Shown: piece by piece, positions 1 through 11,569 of the stretch
Position numbering within the stretch: the stretch's first letter is position 1
Layout: each line of letters starts with the position of its first letter
NCBI GenBank assembly: GCA_032173965.1
Contig: CM063285.1
Span: 26,075,660-26,139,659 of the forward strand
Reading direction: 5' to 3'
From: Sitta carolinensis
Taxonomy: Eukaryota; Chordata; Aves; Passeriformes; Sittidae
Length of the DNA: 64,000 bases
Made by a program: the position numbers and the translations under genes
The notes under the pieces: model-generated
The model's database searches: none
Seen by the model: the letters and a program-made list of their open reading frames with translations, nothing else
What the model was told of the DNA's origin: nothing

Positions 1-1941
1 AGCCAGTACTGTTAGTGCCTTGAAATAACCCATATAAATAATGAATCAAAGAAGGATGTAGAAGCTCTTTCATCAGGTATTACATTGGAATAAACTACTG
101 AGGGTTTTTACCTGAAATTCTGATTATATCGGTTTTAGAGGTGGGAAACTATGTTCCACAGCAGAAACCTGCAACACATTACTGTAGAGTTCAGATACAC
201 CAGTCTGAAGCAAAAAAGGAATCCATAGTTATTAACTATTCATGAATAACATTTGTTACAATTTTCTCAATATGTTCCATTTTACATGATTTTTATTTTT
301 TTCATCTCTGCTGATGCCTAGATTTTTAGCTTTTTCATATATTTGTAGATTTTTAATATACAGGTATATAGTTTCTAGTACCTTTCCTGCCCTTTTCACA
401 TTTTAGAATAATAAGCTAACCCTTACTAATACTTTCTTGAAATTCTGTTTTGTCCTATTCCCAAGAAGAGGATTTCTAACAAAGACATCTTGTTTTTCAC
501 CAGAATTTGAAAGACATAACAAGATATATAACAAAGAACCCCTTGGACCAGCTCCAAAGGGGTGACCCAAGGGTGTGTTTCTGGGGTAACTGGTGTCTTA
601 CTGGATGTACCTGCTACATATACTAATTAATTTACCTTATAAAAATTGTAGAAATCCTGTATTGTGTGTGTGCATAACTGTATTTGTGCATCTGAAAGCT
701 TTCATTAAGTAATTGCTTTTTACCTTGCTACCCAATATTGTTTGCAAAATTTTTGTCTTTTGATTCCAGGCAACATTGCAAAGATCAGAAGTTGAAGAGT
801 CAAAATAAACAATTAAATCTTGTGAGCAACTTTCAAGAGTTTTCTCACATGGAATAAAAAATAAAAAATCAGGAAAAGATTCTAATCATCTGGTATTTTT
901 CTATTCAGTTAAATGTTTTTCTGCATCCCTATGGTCATTTGTGTTTGGGCTGGCTGGAAGGGTCAGGCCTCGGGTCCGTGCCCCACATATGTTTTTCTTT
1001 ATTCCAGCTTCTCAGCAGGGCATTCTCCATGCTTGAGAGAAACAGCTATTTGTCTTGGCAGGGAAATTCATGTTTATGCTGAACAGCTACAGATAGCTTG
1101 GCTGAACTAAACTGCCCAGCTTTGATAACCTGAGGTGTTAACTCAAGAATCTGTGTTCATAAGAGCAACAAAGATGTAACTAAGAAATGAACCAGGAAGC
1201 AGAGCAGCAAAATTTTGGGAGTTGTGGGTACTATTGCACTCATTGAAGCTGTTTGTGCCTAGGAGTATGGAAAGCCAGATGTGCTTTATCGTGAAGCTTA
1301 AGAGTTTTTCTGAAGCAGCAGGCCATTAATTAATTCTGAAGGTTAATTGTTGGCTAAAGCTTTGCGCAGCAGAGCCTCAGATATTGTGGGTACTCCGGGT
1401 GTTAGAAGTCCAGAAACAGTAGCAGAAATAATTATCAGTTATTAATTATTCTTTTTTAATAACATCACTTGAAAATTGAATTTATCCAGTTATTACAGAT
1501 CCAATCAAAAATGTTTTAGAGGAAAAAAAATGATAAATACAGAGACAAACTTTCAATATCTGCTACATAATTATATTGATTCAAAATAAGTGAAATAGGG
1601 TAGACAAAGTTATCAAACATTGTGGAACTGTTTAACAATTACTGCTCTATATAGTCAATCTGTAAGAGTCAAAATTTGACATTGTGCCACACTGCTGACA
1701 AGGTTGTACGCAGTTTTGCTCTATCTGTCAATGTTTTTTCCAGTCAGTTTGACCACACTCAATTCAAGTACCATTACCTCAATTCCAAGTGCAGTGGAAA
1801 TAATTTTAAAATTACAGGGTATGAAGACAGAATCTTCTTGCATGCATTAACTTTACGAAGATGTGTTCTAACATTTTTTCACCCACTGCAGCATAAAACT
1901 TGTTTTATCAGGAATTCCCAATATTTTTCAGGCTAAAGCAT
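1..1941. other. AT-rich non-coding stretch, nothing assigned
   Basis: No repeat family, RNA gene or convincing exon could be recognised. Short frames (65 codons at 913-1110 and 86 codons at 1676-1936) have no domain and carry the stop density expected of AT-rich DNA. A slightly GC-richer island at about 940-1030 has no further signal. The right edge is the LTR insertion at 1942. Confidence 0.6.
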
Positions 1942-2068
1942 TGTCATGGTTTGACGTTGGCACAAGGCCAGTGCCTTCATGAAGATATACTGTCCCTGGT
2001 GTTTGCTGTGAGATGTGACTAAAACCAGAGCAAAACAGTTTCCAATTTAGAAAGTAAAAGAAAAGAAC

Positions 2069-2074
2069 TTTATT
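2069..2074 (-). terminator. Polyadenylation signal of the minus-strand LTR
   Basis: AATAAA on the minus strand, 127 bp before the LTR end at 1942. This position fits the R/U5 part of an LTR and is one reason the element is placed on the minus strand. Confidence 0.5.
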
Positions 2075-3047
2075 ATTTATAATATGTAAAGAAGACACAT
2101 ACAGAAGAAAATGAAAACTTTAAAAAACACTCTTCTTCCTCCCCCCACCCTAGTTCTCAACACAATAAAACAAACTAAAAAGTTCTAATCAAGTTACCAC
2201 CTTTCAGATAATTAATCTTCAGTCCATTACCACTTTTTTGATATTCAGTACTCAGTTCATTAAGGAGAGATAGGAGTCTTTCTTGCACTATCTCATGACT
2301 TCTTCTTCCATGTCCAGTGCTCTCACTACTGTGCATGGACCAGAACAGTTTTTAGGGTTTCTCTTTTCAAGGATGCTTTGCCCAGTTCCAAAACAGCAAC
2401 AGTCTCTTAGCTTCGAGACACCAGTCCCCCCCAATTTCACCCCCTGGGGCCGAGGGGCCTCGTGAAACAGAGATCTTCCTCTACACTGAAGACAGAAGGC
2501 ACCACCACACCCTCGTCAGCCATCTCTGTTTACACCATTGCTTTACTGTACTTTCTTGGCTTCAGGACATTGCCTCCCCCTAAATACAGTCTCTATGTCA
2601 CAAAAAAATAAGTCCGTCCATGGCTTTACAAGAAAAGTCCAGCCAAAGGCCACTCCATCATCTCCTCCCACCTAGGATTCTTACTCAGTATTCTTTGACA
2701 GTCTTCTACTTGCATGAACTTTCATCATCTCTGCTTAGTTCTCTCTATCTTCCTTCTTCAGATTCAGGAGGATTAGCATTTATAAAGTTTCCATCATCTA
2801 CAAAAAAGGTTAAAACCTTGGACTGTGCCTGCCCAGCTGCCGATATCAAATTTCAAGGTGGCACAGGCACAGTCTCTCTCTCTCTCTCTCCCCGGAGGGG
2901 GGAAGGAGGCTGCCTGATGCCTCTCAAGGTTCTTGTACTCTCTCCACCCTTCCATCTTGCAGGATTTTTCTCTCCCCCAAGGCTCCAGCCTACCTCGCCC
3001 AGGCCGCATGGCTTCCCCTCCCCACCCAGCCGGGCAGGGGAGATCCG

Positions 3048-3065
3048 CCGGTCCTCAGGGACCGG
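3048..3065. repeat. Perfect 7-bp hairpin in the LTR leader
   Basis: Arms CCGGTCC (3048-3054) and GGACCGG (3059-3065) with a TCAG loop. It lies just downstream of the predicted start of the minus-strand LTR, so it would form near the 5' end of its RNA. It is CpG-containing in an otherwise CpG-poor window. Confidence 0.6.
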
Positions 3066-3097
3066 AACCAAGAGAGAGCTTTCCTGGGAGCCCTCTG

Positions 3098-3108
3098 CTT
3101 TTAACCCC
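3098..3108 (-). promoter_or_regulatory. TATA-like box of the minus-strand LTR
   Basis: GGGGTTAAAAG on the minus strand, about 75 bp downstream of a CCAAT motif (3179-3183). This spacing suits an RNA polymerase II promoter. It predicts a start near 3070 and therefore an unusually short U3 of about 160 bp. The assignment rests on motifs only. Confidence 0.45.
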
Positions 3109-3178
3109 TTGTGTTCTCAGAGGCGGATCCTTGTCCTCAGTGGCCACACCAGGTGCCAGTCTTTAAACCTGAGCACTC

Positions 3179-3183
3179 ATTGG
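3179..3183 (-). promoter_or_regulatory. CCAAT box of the minus-strand LTR
   Basis: ATTGG on the plus strand, so CCAAT in the LTR orientation. It lies close to the LTR 5' end and about 110 bp upstream of the predicted start. Confidence 0.4.
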
Positions 3184-3231
3184 TTTGACCACTGAATTTC
3201 AAAAAACTCATTTCTTTTTCAAACCACCACA

Positions 3232-3800
3232 AGAATATGGGATTTTTTTTTTAATTTTTCAATTTATTTTCTCTTCTTGATTCCATTAAGTGAGTGTGAT
3301 AACTGAATCAACTGCACACATTGGAGAAGTCTTGCTGAAAAAAATGTTTACTGCCTTAAGTGATAGTACAGCAAACAGGTGGAGAGTCAGCTTCTGGTGA
3401 CAGTCCAGGTCTGCATGAGCCTTAAACAAATATTCTTTGAATTTCAATAGGAAAATGGTGACATAAAACAATTTGGAAGGGATCTACCTTACACGACTAG
3501 CTTCAGATTCTAAAGTTTAGGGGTACTGCAATATCCCTTTTACTCTAACTTGTACTCCTGGTACTGTAAAAGGGTGCTCCTGATATTAGGTCTCTTTTCA
3601 ATTCTACTTGTTGTATTGCTTTCTGTCACTGTCACTGTTCTGTCTGCTGCCCTACTAACTGCACAGATGGAGCTTTGATTGGAAGGGAGAATTTTATTTG
3701 AATTCTTCACATGAGATATCCTTTCACATCTTTAGTTTTAACACCTAAAATAAAAACAAACATTACAAATTTATTTGCTGGGGAAGTATATGCTGCAGGA
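3232..3800. other. Spacer between LTRs, nothing assigned
   Basis: AT-rich sequence between the minus-strand LTR and the first of two plus-strand LTRs. No motif, RNA gene or repeat family was recognised. Confidence 0.55.
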
Positions 3801-4098
3801 TGTTGCAGTACAAGCTGGCTTGACTGGACAATAAATCCAGATATAAATAAGAAACCTAGCCCAATAGTTCCTCAATGGACATGGTGTAGATGTGGATGTG
3901 CAGAGATGTTGTCCCTGAAAATAAACCTTCTGATTTGTTTTAGTATAGTGGAGTCAGTTCTCCTGAATTGTAAAATAAACAAGAATCATGTTTGCATTCC
4001 TTTATGAAAAGATATCACCTGATGGACTTCTCAAGTGACCAGTGGAGATGGAGAGGTGGGAACTTTACTGTCCAATCTCTGGTCACTATCCAGAAACT

Positions 4099-4106
4099 TA
4101 TATATA
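4099..4106 (+). promoter_or_regulatory. TATA box of the first LTR
   Basis: TATATATA, placed 11 nt before AATAAA (4117-4122). The pair matches the compact U3/R arrangement seen again at 4875-4900. Confidence 0.45.
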
Positions 4107-4116
4107 CAAGGTCAAC

Positions 4117-4122
4117 AATAAA
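4117..4122 (+). terminator. Polyadenylation signal of the first LTR
   Basis: AATAAA in the context CAACAATAAATG, about 80 bp before the LTR end. The same ACAATAAA context recurs in the second LTR. Confidence 0.45.
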
Positions 4123-4202
4123 TGAGAGAGTTCTTTTCTTCTTCTCTGTCTGAACACCTGTTGTGTGTGTTACTGTGTGTTTCTATCTGCATCACAGTAA
4201 CA

Positions 4203-4636
4203 TAGAACAATAATTGAGATGACTCGTTTACTTACCTCATAGAAATCTGGGACTCTTAAAGTGAGAGCTCATATAAAGACTATTTGTTTACAAATTATCT
4301 TCAGTTTGCAAAATTGTTTTTTATGGTAATTGTTTGTGGTTTTTTTCATAATGATTCTAAGGGTTAAATGGTTTCTCTTTTAGTGTTAAATTGTAACTTG
4401 GAACTTAAGCAAATAGCCTGTGACATGACAGCCTGAAAGATTGTATTAGTAGTTCTGCCTAACAGCTCCTAGATCTGGATGCTGCAGTTGCAGTGAAAAC
4501 ATCACTACCTGAGGGATCTAAGTTTGTAAAACCTCAAGTTAAACCCATGCTATCTACTGTTACCCTATCTGCAGATGGTCCTTGCAGAGAGAGCAATAGA
4601 CTGCAGTTTGCAATTTTAATAATAAAGGAAAGGACC
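4203..4636. other. Spacer between two same-orientation LTRs
   Basis: About 430 bp with no recognisable primer-binding site, gag or pol sequence. The two LTRs are therefore more likely separate solo insertions than the ends of one provirus. No other feature was seen. Confidence 0.5.
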
Positions 4637-4874
4637 AGTTGCCACAGCACAAGCTGGCTTGTACTGGACAATAAATCCACATATAAATAAGAAACCCAGC
4701 CCAGTTCCAGAAACTGGGCTCTGGGTGAACGAAGATAAGATACATTAAAACATAAACAGAGACTTCATCCAGACAGGTTACGCCCTGTGCTGCAAACCTT
4801 CCCTGGTGAAGAGAGCTGGGTGGTGTGGAAGCAAAGCCAATCAACTGTCTAGATAAGGGACTTTTAAATCTCCC

Positions 4875-4882
4875 TATATAAG
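4875..4882 (+). promoter_or_regulatory. TATA box of the second LTR
   Basis: A consensus-quality TATATAAG, 12 nt upstream of AATAAA (4895-4900). It would initiate at about 4905, leaving a short R-U5 of roughly 70 bp. Confidence 0.5.
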
Positions 4883-4894
4883 AAGGTTCTGAAC

Positions 4895-4900
4895 AATAAA
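4895..4900 (+). terminator. Polyadenylation signal of the second LTR
   Basis: AATAAA in the context GAACAATAAAAAC, about 80 bp before the LTR end. The position mirrors that of the first LTR. Confidence 0.5.
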
Positions 4901-4977
4901 AACTTCCTAAAGTCTCACGAAGAACTGGGGTGAGTCTCTTCTGTCTCCAACCCTTACCCCCTCCCCCTCACATAACA

Positions 4978-7900
4978 GCAGGAGAGACAAATAAATTAAA
5001 ATATTCAGAACTACTATTTTTCGTTTTGATATAAAATGACAGAAATGCTTAATCTGCCCATCATGAACACGATATGGCTCACTGACCTCAAAATATTTTT
5101 CAAAAATAAGAACAATTGTCAGTGGGATGCAACATATCTTAAATCTGATGAGTGACATGTACTACCCAGAAAAGTAAACTTAGTATGATTGTGGCAATTG
5201 TTTTGAGAGCCAGGGCTAAATTAAGAGGCATTAAAACTTGAATAAATGAATGGAGAGCATAGAGATACAGAAGAACTTGGTAATTCTATTCCACGAATTA
5301 TTTGTTACTAACTGAATATTTTCCAACAAACCTCATTAATCAATGCTAATGTAGTGTCCCACAATAAGCACAATGGTCAGTAAGTTCAAAGCTGTAATAC
5401 AGCTACATTTGCACATTATAAAACTGCCCATTTCTTTTTTCATCCAGTAGTCAGGCAAAGTCAGGCACTGAATGTGCTCAGGACAACATTTTTCTTTGAT
5501 ATTGGATTTCAGCATGCACACTGCTCTTCTGCAGATCTCTTTATTCAAAAATGTTTGTAGTTCAGAGTTGTTTGCTCTTATAACCTCATCCTTTTAGACC
5601 TCTTTATTGCTTTACAACTTTTTTTTTTTTTTTTAGTTTTCATTTTCTGAGAGGTATTACATCCTTTCTATCACTCATTTCAGTGGAGTATTCTAGCAAC
5701 TGAAAGCAACATAAGTTTAGACCTTAAAAAAAGTTTAAAAAAATTAGTATTCTTTATCAGCAATCACTGACTGCAAGACAATAAAGCAAATTCTAAAGTA
5801 CACTAAATGTTATTCTGTAATGTACAGAGTACAGAAATCATAAAATGTGGTAACACTGAAATGATACTGCTGATGCCACAAGCTGTAACATGTTTTAACC
5901 TAGATTAGTCAAAAATGGATAAACCTTATATTCCTAGCAAACATGTTCTAAAGCATAGTATTATATTAGATATTTTAAAAATCAGAAATAAAATGCTATT
6001 TAAAATAGCTACGCTACTTTTTACAATCTGGAATTTTGGAAAACTTATGATAAACCACTTCAATGAGTTTCCTACAGAGATTACGATTCACATCTATGTG
6101 TTCACACATACCACCTACACTTCAAAGAATGTTCCAAATGCTGAATTTTCCAAATAGATGCTTGCAAGGAACTTGCATCTCAGAGACAGAGTAGGTTGAT
6201 TTATTTATCTCTATTTTTAACATATAATGCTAAATTTAGACTGAAATGACAATTTCCTGTGATGAGTTTGTTTCACTTTAAACCACTTCCTTTAAAAGTG
6301 CTTTTTTATTTTCTAGATACACTGCATGATTTAAGTTTTTGATTGGAAATCCTTTGTGAATTAGAAGCATGCAAAACGAAGTGTGTTTGGTTTTTTAATT
6401 TCTTTTTGCATAATTTGACTGTTGTCTGTTTCTGTGAAATTTCTATAAAACATCACAATATCTTATACAATTAAGTAATGAAATGTTTGAAATTTTCCTT
6501 AATTTTCTACTTTCTAATAAGTTGAGATTTTAATTGAATTTTTCTCTTCTAAGATATAAAAATAAAACAATAAAATATGAACATCTGTGTGACAGAAAAA
6601 TGGAGCTATAAGGAGAGAACATGTGCAAAAGTTCTTCCTTAAGAATTTTTTTCTCTCTTATTTATTTTCTATTAAAGGTTTCTGAAAGAAAGCTCATACC
6701 TGAACAGCAAGGATTTTCAAGGATCTGTACATCTGTAAAAAAAGATTAGTAGAATTTGTTTGTGCTTTTGCCACAACTTTAAGCCTTTTACGTTTGAGAC
6801 CAAATTCTTAACGATGTAAGTTCATACAAGCTGTTGTGAACATGACATAATTTCTAATATCCTGCAAAGATATTCTGGACTGGTATATATGCTATTTGAA
6901 ACAGCCATGACTCCAGTCAGTACCTGAAGAGATTAACTTATTTTTAGTGCAGAACTGCTGTTTGTGCTCTAATGAAACAATCTGATATTCCATGAACAGA
7001 ACATATCTTAATCTAAAGAACAGATACTTCAGTTAAGATATAATTGAAGATGTAGAGGATTACATAAAAAACATTTATTTATTATAATTTAGGAGTGGTA
7101 CTAAATACTGTCTGTTATTATTACTAAACACATGAAATATAGAACTAATAAAATAAGTATATTAAAGAATAAAAACTACGATATAAATTATAAAATAAAC
7201 TATATAGAATAAAAAAATTGATGAGCTTTTTGTGAGAAGTTTAATTTAGCTTTGGTAACTCAAATTTCATCTAAGACTGCATAATCTCACATACATTAAC
7301 AGTGTGATTGGAACAACACTTTGCTAGAAAAATATTCTCACAAACAGCTTTCAGCAGCTCTAAACATTATTTCATCACTCTTTTCTCCTTCAGTCTGTTG
7401 TACTCACTAATGGCTTTGCGATTCAAATTGGATTGTGAACTTTTCATTGAAGAGACTGTGCCTACTGGTCTTATGCAAAGCAACCCTGAGGTTCCCTCCT
7501 GCATGGAGTCCCTGGCAAGGCTCTGTCATGCTTATATTGAACATATTAACTTTACACAACTCACACAAAATTCATGGCTTTTATAACTGAAATCTGTAAG
7601 ATTGTGATTGAAATTATCTTAACAAAGGCTTAAATTAAAGAACATTACTCACTCACTGGAAAAAAACCCAAAACATATTTGTTCTAAGTGCCAATGTCTC
7701 AGTCAGACTGGAATTTTCTTTCTGTCTCAGAATTTGCATGATAAAAGCAAATGATGAATGGACATGGGACTGAAATGTTTGGGAGAGGAGACAGTGACAG
7801 TTCCTTTGAAGCTTTGAGAGTTTATAATGTAAATAAGTGTTTAGGGGATTATTAACATTCACATATTTTACCACAAAGGCTTTCTGTAAGGTCAACTTTT

Positions 7901-10900
7901 AAGCAGTGGAAGTATGCAGAAAGAATTGTAAAATGTATGTGTGAATGACATGTTCAAAGACTTTATAGAGAGTCTACACTGCAGAATGTTTTCATTTGAC
8001 TTTTAATATGATATTATATATGCCAAATTATTGTATTTAATTAGTCATCATCAGATATATATATTACATAGGTCTTGGGAGTTTCAGAAGTCAAGGAATG
8101 CTATCAGTTTTTTATATGAAGACATTTTGGTTCCAGAATATTACCAAAAGAACAGACAAGACTAAGAAAAAACGTTCTCAAAAGAGCTTTACAAATAGGG
8201 GACTAATTTATTATGACTGCAAAAAAGGTAACTTATTTCTTAGAAGTGTAGCTTCATACATCTGTTATCGGAAACATGTCTGGAAACCAACACACTTTTT
8301 TATATGTCCCAATACATTTGATATCCTGAAACATATATTTTAAACTCACAAGCTGAGGAAAAAGACAGTGCAACTCTATTTTCCAGCTACATTATAAACT
8401 ATTAAATATTATTACTATATTATAAGGGTTTCACAATGTATAATAACTCTGGCAGACTTACTGACTTTTTATTTGTTGAACATATTATTGAAATGTTGAA
8501 AAAAGCCTCGTTTTTCTCATTCAAATAAAAATAAATTATGTGAAAAATCTAAGCATGAAATGGACTATATTCATCTTTTTTATTGTATATACCAATGTTG
8601 ACCTGAATTCTCATTTTGCAGAAAATAAGTCAATCTATTGAAAATATTTTTTACATGTACTGAATTCCAGGTCTTTTTGTTACACTGCATCACTGAAATT
8701 TCATGAATGATGATGTAACCATTGCTTATATAAAATGCTATCATTTCAGCCTGAATTTTGACTACTTGACAAGCACAAATGTTAATTTTAACTAATGAAT
8801 TTGGTAATAAAATATCTATAAATATATTACTGATATACAATATGCTGAAGCTACAAAAACTGTCAAAAGCTGCTTGTCATCTCTAATCAACATTTGCTAT
8901 TTTCCCTAGAAATCTAATTCAATTACAACTGTCAAGAATAAATCAAGAATAACTTCTGCAAACTGAACATTCCTTTGTTTCACTCACTGTGCCTTGAGGA
9001 ATTTTTATCTCCCTTTTGTCTATATTTCAACAATTTACTTCATAAGGAAGAATTGACAAAGGGCATAGCAGGAAAGGGAAAGAAAAAATGTTGGATAGCA
9101 CTCATTCTTGAGATAAGTTAGTTAAAAAAGCTGAATTATTCATACACCAACAAGTCACACCTAGGGAAGTGCAAAGTTGCTTATCACAAAAAGAAAGAAG
9201 GAAATAATCCAATCTGTTTACTAGCATGTATAATGCAGCCATTCACTTAATTCTGCAAATATTTTCTTATCAACTTGCTTCTTAGAAAATGATAAATAAA
9301 TTGCTTGACTATATTTATACATTGCTTATATAGCAATTTTCCTTTAGTATTTGTCAGATACTCCAAATAGCCGTAAATTTACTCCATTTGTCTTGGTTAT
9401 GCAGTGGAAGAACAGCACTGCAGTTATGCCAAAGTCATATGGTTCCTCAGAGTTTTTAAATAAGGTTAGAAACACAAGTTGGCATTTTTGTTCTAATCTG
9501 CTGGATAGTCTCATCCAATTAAAATGCAAACATGGAGATACGAAGAAAATTCTGAATTTGAAATGCCAAAATTATAATATGAAAAAAATGCTATTGACAT
9601 ATTATAAGAAAAGACAGTTTTCATTATCTAAAAAAGTAACCTCTCCAGGAAGCTGAAATTAGAAATTAATCTTGAACTGCTGCTTCAAAGGCTCTGCTAC
9701 ATTACTCAAAAACTTTTAATGGAAAATTTAAATATATAAATAACTTTTGTACATATACATCAATTAAGTAAAAAGGCCACAGTGAAGATATACAATTTTC
9801 TTCCACCAAAACCACCTTTTTTTGGGTACTGGGAAAATGTACAAGGCAGGAAACACCATGAGTTCAAAGGAGAGACTGTCTGTCATATACGTTGCTAGGA
9901 ATTATTAATTCTTATGATATTAATTCAAGGATAATTGCATAGAAAATGTTATAATTCCTTCATAGAAATACTTATAAGTAAACATATACATATATATATA
10001 TATTAATTTAAAATAAGAAAAGCGAGTATTTTATCTGTTTCAAAAGTCATTGAAATGCTTTTAAATGATGGAAGAATGCAGCAGAAAAGGAGAACCTCTC
10101 TCCAGAAAAGGAGAACCTGGATGATTGAGAGCTTCATGCTACTTTTTGTTGCTCTACACTTCAAGACACAGATTTCTAAAACCTGAGGAAGAGATGGCTT
10201 AGAGCATCTTGGATGGCAGTGGACATGTTGAAACAAGACTCCATTGTTTGCTGTAGCTAAAACCTCAGTACACTGTGTGTTCAGTGTGTGTTTTCTAGGG
10301 GCTTGAGATCATGGTTTTCCTGTGAATACCATGTCAGACCTGTGTGGGTGGCTTGAGGCTGAAGGCTTTTGGACATTATTGACACCAGACTGTTGGGATG
10401 TTTTGGGTTGTACGCAGCTATATATTTAGCACGGAGGCAAAAAACTACATGTATGGACTTAAATATGCTTAATTAAGGAAGTCTTAATCAGCAACTGAAG
10501 CCATATCCTATGTATATTTTATTTAAATAGATATTTTTATATAGTCTATATGTAATATTCTCTATATAAATAGATATATTTTACTTGGCACTAAATCTAG
10601 AAACATGACTTTGTAAACTTTTTAAATAAAGTTATCTTCATAGTTCATCCTTGAATAAATTTCATAGTACTGAATGAGAAGCCTGAGTAGGCAGAAAAAA
10701 GGAGACCAGTTTTTAAAAGTACCCTGCTGCAGCTAAGAAGCAACAATTAAGAAATTAATTTAGTCTATTAATTTGTAAATATATTTAACTGACATAGACC
10801 ATCAAATTGCTCTGTTGAAGAGGGTGACTGACTGTAACTGCTAGTTTACAGGGCTTGGTGAGCAAAGCTCTGCTTGTGAAAGAGGAATTCAGTGCAGATT

Positions 10901-11030
10901 TGAAATACTGGATATAGCTCAAAGATCAAACTAAAATATAATTGAAACAAGAAAAATTATAAATGGAAATTCCTTACTAAAAAATTGTTATATTTGATGC
11001 AAGGGAAATATACTAAGTGTTATCTTTATA
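4978..11030. other. AT-rich non-coding stretch, nothing assigned
   Basis: About 6 kb of AT-rich sequence with a poly-T run near 5620 and short AT-dinucleotide runs at about 8056-8066 and 9987-10003. A near-perfect 21-22-bp direct duplication (CAGAAAAGGAGAACCT unit) lies at about 10080-10119. Open frames are all about 100 codons or fewer and without recognisable domains. No RNA gene or repeat family was identified. Confidence 0.55.
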
Positions 11031-11250
11031 TGGCCATAAAATCACAGAATGGTAAAGGTAAAGAGAGGACTGCTGGAGGGCATCTGGTTCAATCCCTTGA
11101 TCAAGCAGGGACACTTAGAGCTTAAAGCCATATATGGACAGTTATTTTCTATATCTCCAGATATGAAGACTCCAAAACATGCAGCTAAATTATTAATTAA
11201 GATGTCTCTCTGTTACAAATGGAAGAATATAAATCAGAAGCTAGGAATTT
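11031..11250 (-). mobile_element. CR1 LINE 3'-end fragment, heavily decayed
   Basis: The segment opens with AAATCACAGAATGG, the reverse complement of the CR1 terminal octamer repeat. It continues with recognisable pieces of the avian CR1 3' UTR in reverse (GGTTCAATCCCTTGATCAAG, then GCAGGGACACTTAGAGC). The element therefore runs on the minus strand with its 3' end at about 11031. Similarity fades by about 11190-11250. It is a 5'-truncated, inactive copy. Confidence 0.75.
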
Positions 11251-11569
11251 GAAAGAAAATTAGGACCACACATAGAGAAATGTAGCTAATATAAGGCTAA
11301 AAAGGAGGAGGTTTTGTGTGTGTCAGAAACAATTGCAATTATAAGTTTTATCCGTTAATAGTTACATGTTTTATGTTTTTCTGTTCTTACAAAAATATCA
11401 GATGTTGTATTTAGATTACTTGAAAAAATGTATATTCTTTCCTCCTTGATTATTGGATTAATGATGCACAGCCTGTGCTAAAGCTTAATGGGTTTTAATC
11501 AGAAAGTTTACTTAACTTGCTGCCAAATATCTGACCGATGAATATTCTGCACTATTAATATTGATTTTC

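Larger units (their letters stand above)
1942..3231 (-). mobile_element. Solo LTR of an endogenous retrovirus, probably ERVL-like (5-bp target duplication)
   Basis: Seen: read on the minus strand it begins TGTGGTGG (3231 end) and finishes CCATGACA (1942 end), so it has TG...CA termini and a short imperfect terminal inversion (GGTTTGA / TCAAACC). The flanks are AGCAT (1937-1941) and AGAAT (3232-3236), a 5-bp near-duplication with one mismatch. In minus orientation there is a CCAAT box at 3179-3183, a GGGGTTAAAAG TATA-like box at 3098-3108 and AATAAA at 2069-2074. About 130 bp follow before the end, as expected for the R tail and U5. The element is GC-richer than its surroundings and has a (CT)9 run at 2873-2890. 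Known: 5-bp duplications are typical of ERVL-type integration, and solo LTRs arise by recombination between the two LTRs. Inferred: LTR class and orientation. At about 1290 bp it is long for an LTR. The open frames inside it (2620-3195 plus; 2794-3009 and 2853-3071 minus) are not genes. Confidence 0.8.
3801..4202 (+). mobile_element. Solo LTR, avian ERVK/alpharetrovirus-like style (first of a doublet)
   Basis: Seen: starts TGTTGCAGTACAAGC and ends CACAGTAACA, giving TG...CA termini. It carries TATATATA at 4099-4106 and AATAAA at 4117-4122, only about 11 nt apart, then a T/C-rich tract and a GT-rich tail. Its first ~65 bp match the start of the LTR at 4637 (an ACAAGC/GCTTG inversion followed by ACTGGACAATAAATCC). 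Known: avian alpharetroviral LTRs also place AATAAA almost directly after the TATA box. Inferred: family placement and both exact ends. No clean target-site duplication was found, so either boundary could be off by several bases. It may be a diverged subfamily of the neighbouring LTR. Confidence 0.6.
4637..4977 (+). mobile_element. Solo LTR, avian ERVK/alpharetrovirus-like style (second of a doublet)
   Basis: Seen: starts near AGTTGCCACAGCACAAGC, where the expected initial TG appears as AG, and ends CCTCACATAACA. A perfect ACAAGC-TG-GCTTGT inversion lies near the 5' end. TATATAAG is at 4875-4882 and AATAAA at 4895-4900, spaced 12 nt, followed by a C-rich U5-like segment. The opening ~65 bp match the LTR at 3801; the middle and the 3' half differ. 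Inferred: a related LTR subfamily inserted independently in the same direction. The left boundary is uncertain and no clear 6-bp duplication was found. Confidence 0.65.

Noticed and set aside
2620..3195. 191-codon plus-strand frame, Ser/Pro-rich
   Set aside because: It lies entirely within the minus-strand LTR, antisense to it. Its composition is explained by the GC-rich LTR and the CT run.
3801..4977. The two LTRs as the ends of one provirus
   Set aside because: The spacer is only 430 bp without a primer-binding site or coding remnants, and the LTRs differ over most of their length.
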